A program made the translations under genes and the position numbers. A model generated the notes under the pieces. That model worked only from the letters and a program-made list of their open reading frames with translations, made no database searches and had not been told where the DNA came from. 61,416 nucleotides of DNA from Alphaproteobacteria bacterium UBA830 (GTDB lineage: Bacteria > Pseudomonadota > Alphaproteobacteria > MPNO01 > UBA830): contig CAJIYX010000003.1 in assembly GCA_905181725.1 (NCBI GenBank), forward strand, positions 1 through 61,416. Direction: 5' to 3'. This document shows, in pieces, positions 8,158-15,847 of this stretch (its first letter is position 1; each line of letters begins with the position of its first letter).

Positions 8158-8689
8158 TTACTCAGACGCGTCAGCGACCTGCCGCGGCTTGCGTTTGGGG
8201 TCGGTATAGAAGATGTGCTGACCGATCCGGGCATAACGATCGAGCTTCTTCGCCCAGGACGTGCTGACGCTGACGGCGTGATAGCAGAGCGCACTGTTGG
8301 TCGGATCGTTGACTACCCCCGTCTTGATCATCTTTGCCACATGCAGACTTTCCTTCCAGGCGGTGCGATCCATCGGCTTGTCGCTGCGCCCGTCACACCA
8401 CCATGAAAACTGGCAGCGGTGACGCTTCTTATAGCCGCCCTGCTTAATCACCGAACAGACACGGCGCGGCCAACGGCGATCCGCCGCCCCGCTTGAGGAC
8501 CACATGCGCCACCGCGACCTTGCCGACCATCGGCTCGCCACGCGGTTCGTGATAAATATTCTGCCCCAGGCAGTGAAGGTCAGGGCTGTTGCCTGCCTTT
8601 TTACCGTCGCCGAGGCTCTTGGCTGACACATCGGCCGTCGCTGCCACAACCGCGAGATAAAGAAGAATTCCTGTTAAGTACCGCATCAC
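8158..8689 (-). pseudogene. SleB-type cell wall hydrolase, frameshifted
   Basis: Two frames together make one Hydrolase_2 (SleB/CwlJ) protein of about 176 residues. The first frame gives a signal peptide (MMRYLTGILLYLAVVAATA) and LHCLGQNIYHEPRGEPMVGK, VAVAHVVLKR; the second gives RRWPRRVCSVIKQGG, CQFSWWCDGRSDKPMDRTAW and a C-terminal SWAKKLDRYARIGQHIFY. The catalytic Glu of the NIYxExRGE motif is kept. One extra base (or two missing) in the G-rich run around 8482-8496 breaks the frame. In other Alphaproteobacteria these enzymes cleave peptidoglycan in the periplasm. Either a recent pseudogene or a sequencing error; the rest of the gene looks undecayed. Confidence 0.8.
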
Positions 8690-8977
8690 ATCACCTGCTT
8701 TTGTTAACCGTGTCCGCCGGTTAATAACCGTCCTGTCAGCAGCTAATATGTGTTCTATAATTATTTAACATCAAGAAGTATTGGGTTTAATTTTAACATT
8801 TATTTACGAAAATTAACTATAATGTCGATTATAAATGTTCGAAATCAATGAGTTAGAAAATGCCTCATTTTTGATCAAATTTTGATTTAATTTTTTGCCG
8901 ATTCCGTCATGCGGCGCGGCCCGAAAAAAGGGGGTTAACGCCGGCGCGGAAAACGGCGCTGTACCGGCGTCAAAAGG
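8690..8977. other. AT-rich intergenic island with hyuBA terminator
   Basis: Between the hydrolase and hyuB. About 8740-8900 is strikingly AT-rich compared with the flanks, with several TTTTAATT/AATTAA-like runs; it would contain the hydrolase promoter. At 8918-8970 a GC-rich dyad (ACGCCGG/CCGGCGT with inner GCGC arms) followed on the minus strand by TTAACCCCCTTTTTT is a candidate terminator of the hyuA-hyuB transcript. GGTTAACG occurs twice (about 8933 and 8976). No gene seen. Confidence 0.5.
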
Positions 8978-10693
8978 TTAACGTTTTCGACGCTCTGCCG
9001 TCGCCGCGCAATCTATCTGATTGTCGACGATCACCACGCCATATCTGGCCCCGGCAGCGGCCAGCGACAGATATCCGTCGCCGACATCCTGGAGAACCCG
9101 GGCGCTATCGCGCTCGAACGGATCGCCATACCCGCTGCCACCCGTCTGCTGAAGGCGAACGACGGTGCCCGCCGGTAATTCGCGAGTATCGAGCGCGGCC
9201 AGCACCACTTCATCAGGACAGTCCGGGTTCACCGATGTAACGCAGACCGGTGGCCCTTCACCGCCGTTGACGCCCCATCCGGGCTGCTCGTGGTTCGCGG
9301 TACGGGCGGTCAGGATCACGTCGGACAGCAGTTCGTATTCGCGCACAAACCCTATCCCGCCCCGGGTCCGCCCGGCGCCGGCAGAATCCTGCCAGGTATC
9401 AAACTTGCGAATACGGATCGGATATTCGGTCTCGACGATCTCGACCGGGGTCGACGGCGTGAAATGACACATACCCATCACCATCGGCGTACCGTCATGC
9501 TCGGCAGTCCCGCCGAGCGATGTCACCATCAGCTCATACTGAACGGTCGGTTTGCCGTTGCGTCCCTCTTTGTAGCCAATCGCAATCGCCCCGTTACCGA
9601 GCCCGGGCGGTGCAACGGCCCGGGCCGGGTTCAGCTTGCCGAGCGCAGCCACCACGCAGGCATAGGCAAGGTGCGACGTCGGAAAATAATGATTTACCGT
9701 GGCCGGAAAGGTCGGACTGACCACCATGCCGTCAGGCAGCACGAAATCCAGCGCATCAAACGCCCCCGCATTGACCGGGATCGTCGGATCTGACGCCGCG
9801 ATCGTCGCCAGCAGCGACACCGCCTTGCAGGTCTGCGCGGGTGTATTTATCGGCCCCCTGGTCTGGGGGTCAGATCCGGAAAAATCGATGATGAGTTTGT
9901 CGCCTTTCTTGATTGTCCTGACATGGATTTTGACGGGTGTGCTCAGATCTGCCCCGTCGTGATCCATAAAGCCCTCGGCCTCGGCCTCTCCATCCGGCCA
10001 GGACGCGAGTTCGGCCTTTACCCGGGTACGCGTGCGGTCGACCAGGCTCTGCATCGCTTCGACCAGCGTATCGACACCGTATTCATCGGATAGCGCGACC
10101 AGCCGCTCCGCCCCGAGCCGGGTAGAGCCCACCTGCCCGCGCAGATCGCCGACGACCACGTCGGGTACACGGCTGTTGGTGCGGATGATATTTTCGATCT
10201 CCGGTACCACGCCATCCTTGGTCCAGTAACGAACCGGCGGCAGGCGCAGGCCGTCGTGAAAGATTTCCCGCGATGCCGCACCAGATGATCCCGGCACCAG
10301 ACCGCCGAGATCGGCCTTGTGAGCGACCGACACGCCAAACGCGATCCGGCGACCGTGATAGAAGACAGGCGTCAGCACCACCATGTCGGGTACGTGGCTG
10401 TTCCCCGCCTGATAAGGATCGTTACAGACAAAACTGTCGCCTTCGCGGAGGGCGTCGCCAGGATAGGCAGCAAGCAGGCTTTCAACGGCCTTTGTATAGA
10501 GCATCGAATGATACTGGATGCCGCCGCCGACCATGATGACCTGGCCGTCGGCATCGGTCAGCCCTGCCGTGCCATCCTGGCTTTCGCGCAGGATCGGGGA
10601 ATATCCGGAATGAAACAGCGCATGGGCCATCGCCTCGGTGGTTTCGCGCACCCGGCTGAGGACGACTTCGGTGGTGATCGGATCGAGACTCAT
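8978..10693 (-). CDS. hyuB: Hydantoinase B/oxoprolinase family protein
   Basis: 571 residues, the usual HyuB length. The N-terminus (DPITTEVVLSRVRETTEAMAH) and the blocks MALFHSGYSPILRESQDGT-like, VCNDPYQAGNSHVPDMVVL and GPINTPAQT are typical of HyuB/acetone carboxylase alpha-type subunits. With HyuA it hydrolyses cyclic amides such as hydantoins or 5-oxoproline, usually with ATP. The start at 10693 overlaps the hyuA stop as ATGA, so the pair is translationally coupled; the frame extends upstream to 10861 but that part is antisense to family homology. Cytoplasmic. Actual substrate unknown. Confidence 0.92.
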   Translation of the reverse strand: MSLDPITTEVVLSRVRETTEAMAHALFHSGYSPILRESQDGTAGLTDADGQVIMVGGGIQYHSMLYTKAVESLLAAYPGDALREGDSFVCNDPYQAGNSHVPDMVVLTPVFYHGRRIAFGVSVAHKADLGGLVPGSSGAASREIFHDGLRLPPVRYWTKDGVVPEIENIIRTNSRVPDVVVGDLRGQVGSTRLGAERLVALSDEYGVDTLVEAMQSLVDRTRTRVKAELASWPDGEAEAEGFMDHDGADLSTPVKIHVRTIKKGDKLIIDFSGSDPQTRGPINTPAQTCKAVSLLATIAASDPTIPVNAGAFDALDFVLPDGMVVSPTFPATVNHYFPTSHLAYACVVAALGKLNPARAVAPPGLGNGAIAIGYKEGRNGKPTVQYELMVTSLGGTAEHDGTPMVMGMCHFTPSTPVEIVETEYPIRIRKFDTWQDSAGAGRTRGGIGFVREYELLSDVILTARTANHEQPGWGVNGGEGPPVCVTSVNPDCPDEVVLAALDTRELPAGTVVRLQQTGGSGYGDPFERDSARVLQDVGDGYLSLAAAGARYGVVIVDNQIDCAATAERRKR

Positions 10694-12762
10694 GATGCGT
10701 CTCCCGTCACGATGATCAGATTTCCCCACGCATCGACCCTGCACGACATACCCGCCAGGACCACGGTCGTGGAATCGAATTGCTGCACGACTGCGGGGCC
10801 ATCGAACCGATCGCCCGCCAACAGTTTTTCCCGATCGTAAATCGCCGCATCCATGAAGCACGCCGTCTCCAGGTCATAGAACGCTCGTGTTGCGATCTGT
10901 GCGCCGGATGCATCACCGCCATCTGCCAACGTTCTCAGTTCGAGCCGGGGCACGGCGATCTCCGCTATCACCCGGAATGTAACCACCTCGGCGTCTTCAT
11001 CCGGAGCGCTCGCACCGTAAACCCGCAGATGCGCGTCATCGAACCCCGCCTTGAGCGCCGGCTTGTCGGATTCCGTCAGGTCACCCGCCGGACACGCCAC
11101 CGGCAGCTGATACCCCTGATGCTGATAACGCATATCGACCTGGCGGCCGATACTGACCTGATCCGGCGTGAAACCCTCCTCGGTCACATCTTCTTTCGCC
11201 CGCGCTTCAAGCCGGGCAAATATCTCGTTCATCCGCTGAGGCGTTATCTCGGACAGGCGGGCGACGGAAGACTGCAGATAGACATGGCGCACCGATGTCT
11301 GCAGCAAACCCATCGCGCTGTTCAGCCCCGGGAAAAGAGGCACCAGAACTTTTGGAATTTTCAGATCGCGCGCCAGCAGGGTCGAATGCAGCGGTCCTGC
11401 TCCGCCAAACGCGGCAAGCATGTACTTGCGGGGGTCTTCCCCCAGCGACTGAAAGGCGAGCCGCAGATCAACCGCCATATTCGTGTTCACGATCTTCAGA
11501 ATTCCTGCTGCGGCTTCGACGACGGTGAGACCCAGCCGATCGGCAACATGGGTTTTGATCGCGGCCTCGGCTGCCACGCTGTCGAGGATCATCCGCCCGC
11601 CAAGCACGTTGTCGGATGCCAGCGCCCCCAGCACCAGGTTGGCATCCGTCACGGTCGGCAGCTCCCCGCCTCGACCGTAGCAAGCAGGGCCGGGAATAGC
11701 GCCGGCGCTATCGGGACCGACCTTCAGCAAACCGTCCGGACCAATGCGGGCAATCGTGCCGCCGCCCGCACCCAGCGTGCGGACCTGCAGCATTGGCGTG
11801 CCGATATCCTGACCGGCGATTTTGCCCTCGCTGGTCTCCGCCGCACGGCCACCGGTAATCATCGCGATATCGGTCGACGTGCCGCCCATATCGAGGGTCA
11901 CGATCTCCTGCTGGCCCGTTATGCGAGCAAGCTCTTCGCCGGCGACGACGCCACCCGCCGGACCTGACAGAAGCGTCTGATTGGGGAACCGCGCACCGAT
12001 CGTGATCCGCATGAGCCCACCGTTGGACTGCATCAGAAACACCTGCGGCGTCTCAACACTGTGTTCCACCAGACGATCAGACAACCGTTCCAGATAAAGC
12101 TGCATGATGGGCCCGATATAAGCATCGATCACGGTCGTCGACTGACGCGGATATTCGCGAATAGTCGGCAATACGACCGAGGACAGCGACACACGCCAGT
12201 CATCCGATTCCTCGGCCAGGATTTCCGCCGTGCGCTGCTCATGCGCCGCATTCTGAAAGCTGAACAGATAACAGACCGCGACGGATTCCACGCCATCCGC
12301 CATGAGTGCCTGCGCCGCGGTGCGCACCGCATCGTCGTCGAGCGCTTCCAGCTCCGCCCCCTGGTAATCCATGCGCCCCGGAATGCCGTGGGTCAGGGAT
12401 TGGGGCGCCAGCAATGGCGGTTTCCGGTAGAACGGATCGATAAGATCGGTCGCTTCAGGCCGTGCCCAGCCACGGGCCTCATAGACCGCGCGAAAACCAT
12501 CGGTGATCAACAGACCGGTTTTGACACCCTTGCCTTCAAGAATGGCGTTGGTGGCAACAGTGGTCCCATGGACCAGTGACGCGATGTCCGCCGGGGCAAT
12601 TCCCATCCCGAAGAGCTCGTCGAGCGCGGCCATAACCGCGTTTGACGGGTCCGACGGATCCGACGACACCTTGGCGACCTGTAATTCACCGCTCTCGACC
12701 TCAAACGCGATCAGATCGGTAAAGGTACCGCCTGTATCGATCCCGACCATCCAAGAGGGCAT
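10690..12762 (-). CDS. hyuA: Hydantoinase A/oxoprolinase family protein
   Basis: 690 residues. The N-terminal actin-like ATPase motif DTGGTFTDLIAFE (residues 9-21), the phosphate loop HGTTVATNAILEGKG (about 65-79) and the second block LDMGGTSTDIAMI (about 293-305) define HyuA. GGAGPLH near residue 455 belongs to the C-terminal hydantoinase domain. ATP-dependent opening of a cyclic imide or lactam is the family reaction. ATG at 12762 follows GGGAG. Upstream of hyuB and downstream of a zinc alcohol dehydrogenase on the same strand, 15 bases apart, giving a three-gene operon. Confidence 0.93.
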   Translation of the reverse strand: MPSWMVGIDTGGTFTDLIAFEVESGELQVAKVSSDPSDPSNAVMAALDELFGMGIAPADIASLVHGTTVATNAILEGKGVKTGLLITDGFRAVYEARGWARPEATDLIDPFYRKPPLLAPQSLTHGIPGRMDYQGAELEALDDDAVRTAAQALMADGVESVAVCYLFSFQNAAHEQRTAEILAEESDDWRVSLSSVVLPTIREYPRQSTTVIDAYIGPIMQLYLERLSDRLVEHSVETPQVFLMQSNGGLMRITIGARFPNQTLLSGPAGGVVAGEELARITGQQEIVTLDMGGTSTDIAMITGGRAAETSEGKIAGQDIGTPMLQVRTLGAGGGTIARIGPDGLLKVGPDSAGAIPGPACYGRGGELPTVTDANLVLGALASDNVLGGRMILDSVAAEAAIKTHVADRLGLTVVEAAAGILKIVNTNMAVDLRLAFQSLGEDPRKYMLAAFGGAGPLHSTLLARDLKIPKVLVPLFPGLNSAMGLLQTSVRHVYLQSSVARLSEITPQRMNEIFARLEARAKEDVTEEGFTPDQVSIGRQVDMRYQHQGYQLPVACPAGDLTESDKPALKAGFDDAHLRVYGASAPDEDAEVVTFRVIAEIAVPRLELRTLADGGDASGAQIATRAFYDLETACFMDAAIYDREKLLAGDRFDGPAVVQQFDSTTVVLAGMSCRVDAWGNLIIVTGDAS

Positions 12763-12777
12763 GACGCGGTCTCCCGG

Positions 12778-13893
12778 CTATGTCGTGGATGCAGCGTCGA
12801 TATGAACGTGAACAGCTTCGGGCCCGTCGATGACTTCCCGGCCAAGCACCCTGACTGCCTTATCCGCCTGATCGACCGGATAGTGATGTGTGCAGAGCTT
12901 TTTGAGCGTGTCGCCCTTGCGGCGGATGATGTCGATGGATTTCTCGACCGACGACCAGCTCGACGAGAGCACGCCGAGCATGGAAATTTCCTTGGTGATC
13001 AGTTTGTCGGAGACAAAATTGGGGATCGGCGCAAAGCTTTTGAGACCGGCAACGACAACCTTGCCGCCCGGGCGCACCATTTCTATCGCGTCGGTGATCG
13101 GTTTGGTCGCGAAGGAAGACACATCAACGACGATATCGGCAAGCTTGCCGCCGGTGATCTCCGTCACCCGCTCCACGGGGTCTTCGTCGTCCACGACGAT
13201 AGTTTCGTCCGCACCGAGTTCGCGCGCCAGCGAGAGGCGGAGGGTATCGTTTTTGGTACCGGTCACGATGATCTGGCCGGCGCCGGCTTCGCGCGCGGCA
13301 ACCACGGCAAGCAGACCGCGCTGGCCGGGCCCTTCGATCACGATGGTATCGCCAATCCCCGTTTCGGGGCGTTCCACAGCCCAGCGGACGGCATTCGACA
13401 TCGGATTGAACAGGCTCATGATATCGGTTGGCACATCCGACGGTGCCTTATGCAGTGTCGCCCCCGGATGCAGGTACATATGCGTTGCGTACCCGCCCCA
13501 CAGGTGCGGCGCGTTGTTAAAGCCCATGCGCAGCCCGTAGCCCATGCCGTTCTTACACAGCACGGGGCGCCCGACCTGGCATTGGAAGCACTGACCACAG
13601 GGGATAGAGGCCTCGACGGTGACGCGGTCGCCTTCCTTCACGTCCCAGCGCTTGGCAGCTTCCGGACCAACCTTGTCGATCCAGCCGAGAATTTCATGGC
13701 CGGGAATAATCGGGCGGACGGCCCACGGCGTGTTGTCGAGATGACCGAGATACTGTTCCCAGTCGGTGCCGCAGAGACCGGCGGCTTCGACCCGCAGGAT
13801 GCCGTCATCCGGGCCGATTTCAGGGATTGCGACTTCATGGTATTCGAACGTGCGCGGTTCCGTCAGTACCGCGACCTTGGCCATCTCTGCCAT
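12778..13893 (-). CDS. Zinc-dependent alcohol dehydrogenase (MDR family)
   Basis: 371 residues. Catalytic zinc ligands: Cys in GLCGTDW (about 40) and His-Glu in PGHEILG (about 65). The structural zinc lobe is complete, C-x2-C-x2-C-x7-C in PCGQCFQCQVGRPVLC (about 99-114). The cofactor domain has EGPGQRGLLAVVAAREAGA (about 190-208). NAD(P)-dependent oxidation of an alcohol or reduction of an aldehyde is expected. ATG at 13893 follows GGGAGGATGAGAT. First gene of the hyuA-hyuB operon, so it may supply or consume the same metabolite. Confidence 0.92.
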   Translation of the reverse strand: MAEMAKVAVLTEPRTFEYHEVAIPEIGPDDGILRVEAAGLCGTDWEQYLGHLDNTPWAVRPIIPGHEILGWIDKVGPEAAKRWDVKEGDRVTVEASIPCGQCFQCQVGRPVLCKNGMGYGLRMGFNNAPHLWGGYATHMYLHPGATLHKAPSDVPTDIMSLFNPMSNAVRWAVERPETGIGDTIVIEGPGQRGLLAVVAAREAGAGQIIVTGTKNDTLRLSLARELGADETIVVDDEDPVERVTEITGGKLADIVVDVSSFATKPITDAIEMVRPGGKVVVAGLKSFAPIPNFVSDKLITKEISMLGVLSSSWSSVEKSIDIIRRKGDTLKKLCTHHYPVDQADKAVRVLGREVIDGPEAVHVHIDAASTT

Positions 13894-14104
13894 ATCTCAT
13901 CCTCCCGCTGCGGCTGTTCACCGCTTTTTGCATAGATTACTAATGACCCTGCCACTGGCAAGACCGTCATGCAATGGCAGTCGAGACGTCGACCTGACGT
14001 CGAAAAACATTCGCAATTACCTGATCAACCTGATCCGGTGCGTGGCATCGCAATACCGTATAGTCTCAAAATAGTTCCAAAAACATCAGACTGGGAGGTT
14101 TTCG
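13894..14104. promoter_or_regulatory. Divergent promoter region, dehydrogenase/amidohydrolase
   Basis: A 211-base spacer between divergent genes, AT-richer in its right half. The amidohydrolase side ends in GGGAGG six bases before the ATG at 14105. No clear operator seen. Confidence 0.4.
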
Positions 14105-14968
14105 ATGCCCAAACCGTGCCCCGGGCCTGTGCCCGCCGCAGCGCCGACGTTCAAAGCACCGCCCGGCGCCTGTGATACCCATGCGCATATCATCGGCCCG
14201 TTCGACCGGTTCCCGCTGGCCGGGGAACGCGGATATACGCCCCCGGTGTCGGACCTCGCGGCGTTTGATACATTTCAGAAAACTCTCGGCATTGATCGCG
14301 CCGTCATCGTGCACCCGAGCTGTTACAGCACAATGATGGACATCACCGTTAATGCCGTGACCCGGATGGGCGACCGCGCCCGCGGGATTGCCGTGGTCGA
14401 GCCGTCCATCACGGATGCAGAACTCGACCGGCTGAACGAGGCCGGGTTTCGCGGATTGCGCTTTACGACGCTGCTCAAAGGCGGGGCCGACGTCGGTGGA
14501 ATAACGGCGATGGCGGAACGCATCAAACGGCTCGGCTGGCATATCCAGATGTTTATCGATGCCCAGAACCAGCTCGAAGACCTTCTGCCCGCCCTCAGTA
14601 GCCTGCCCGTCGACCTGGTTATCGATCACATGGGCCATTTTCAGCCGGATGCCGGTGTTGACCATCCGGCATTTCAGGCAATGCTCGACCTGGTCAAAGA
14701 CGGCAGGTGCTGGGTAAAGCTGTCGGGTGCCTATCGGGCGTCGAACGCGGGCCCCGACTGGGCGGATATGACGACTTATGCCACCGCCCTGATAGAGACC
14801 CGCGCCGACCGGATGGTCTGGGCGACCGACTGGCCACATGTGATGCTGTGGGACAAACCGATGCCCGAAGGCGCGGGTCTGCTCGACTGGGCACTGTCCT
14901 GGAACGTGGACGACACCACGATGAAACAGATTCTGGTCGATAACCCCGCCGAGCTATACGGCTTCTAG
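14105..14968 (+). CDS. Amidohydrolase family protein, 2-pyrone-4,6-dicarboxylate hydrolase-like
   Basis: 287 residues. The first metal ligands are in CDTHAHIIGP (His-x-His, residues about 24-29), and a catalytic Asp in VWATDWPHVML (about 239-249); VIDHMGHF (about 177-184) supplies a further His. The length and the N-terminal PPGACDTHAHI layout match COG3618 lactonases such as LigI, which opens the 2-pyrone ring in aromatic degradation. Cytoplasmic. It is divergent from the dehydrogenase/hyuAB operon and may share its regulation. Alternative: another lactonase of the family. Confidence 0.88.
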   Translation: MPKPCPGPVPAAAPTFKAPPGACDTHAHIIGPFDRFPLAGERGYTPPVSDLAAFDTFQKTLGIDRAVIVHPSCYSTMMDITVNAVTRMGDRARGIAVVEPSITDAELDRLNEAGFRGLRFTTLLKGGADVGGITAMAERIKRLGWHIQMFIDAQNQLEDLLPALSSLPVDLVIDHMGHFQPDAGVDHPAFQAMLDLVKDGRCWVKLSGAYRASNAGPDWADMTTYATALIETRADRMVWATDWPHVMLWDKPMPEGAGLLDWALSWNVDDTTMKQILVDNPAELYGF

Positions 14969-14975
14969 GACGCGG

Positions 14976-15659
14976 TCAGGCCGTTTTCTGCGAGGGCACG
15001 ATGCACTCGGCATCGTCATTACGAACATTGTTGACCCGCGTCGACACCCGGTAAAAAGCCATATCGTCTTCGGGAAACGCCCGGATCACATTGGCCGCCT
15101 CGGCCGGCGTTCCGGTCAGCCAGCGATCGAAATCAACCGGATCGACAATGACCGGCATACGGTGATGGATCGGGGCGATCCTGGTGTTCGCGTCGGTGGT
15201 GATGATCGTATAGGTCTCAATCTTCTCGCCCGCGTTCTCCGCCTCTTCCGGCGCGGTCCATGATTCCCACAAGCCCGCGAAGAGGAAGGGTTTGCCGCCC
15301 CGGAATCCGATCCGGAAAGGCTGTTTCGTATCGCCTTCCTTACGCCATTCGTAAAAACCGTCGACCGGGATCAGACACCGGCGTTCCTGATAAGCATCAC
15401 GGAAGGAAGGCTTCTGCGCAACCGTCTCACCCCGCGCATTAATCAGCTTGGAGGCCACCGACATATCCCTGGACCACGACGGTATCAGTCCCCAGCGCAA
15501 CATATCGATCCTGCGCCGGCCGTCCCCGACGGCTCGGACCACCGGCGCCATCTGGGTTGGGGCAATGTTGAAACGCGGCTCGAGATTCGGCGTGACCTTG
15601 AAGTTAATCAGCGTCCGCAGCATCTCGGGCGTTATCGTCAGGGTGTATCTTCCGCACAT
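14976..15659 (-). CDS. yedK: SOS response-associated peptidase, YedK/HMCES family
   Basis: 227 residues starting MCGRYTLT, so the catalytic Cys is residue 2 after Met removal. The other conserved residues are present: Asn in INARGET, Glu in GFYEWRK and His in IHHRMPV. The family forms a thiazolidine cross-link with abasic sites in single-stranded DNA and shields them during replication. The start is fixed by the Cys2 requirement; the longer frame to 15809 lacks this. Convergent with the amidohydrolase, only seven bases apart. Confidence 0.95.
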   Translation of the reverse strand: MCGRYTLTITPEMLRTLINFKVTPNLEPRFNIAPTQMAPVVRAVGDGRRRIDMLRWGLIPSWSRDMSVASKLINARGETVAQKPSFRDAYQERRCLIPVDGFYEWRKEGDTKQPFRIGFRGGKPFLFAGLWESWTAPEEAENAGEKIETYTIITTDANTRIAPIHHRMPVIVDPVDFDRWLTGTPAEAANVIRAFPEDDMAFYRVSTRVNNVRNDDAECIVPSQKTA

Positions 15660-15847
15660 GCTTCGATCATGTTTCCTTAAGTTGGCCGACGGGGCCACTG
15701 AAGCGGAATTATAGGATAACAGCAACTGACGCCTCCCTGAGATTCGCAATCCATATCGCGTATCATGCGCGGAGGGTTGCTGCATTTCGATGTTCCGCTT
15801 CGAAACCATTCAGAAGTCCTGCCATCACAATCGGAAACTAAAAAAAT
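15660..15847. promoter_or_regulatory. Divergent promoter region, yedK/membrane protein
   Basis: 188 bases between divergent genes, moderately AT-rich near 15820-15847. No LexA-type box or other operator recognised by eye. Confidence 0.3.

Noticed and set aside
10780-13935. Long plus-strand frames opposite hyuA and the alcohol dehydrogenase (10780-11967 and 12802-13935)
   Set aside because: Arg/His-rich antisense shadows of conserved minus-strand genes, with no recognisable motif.
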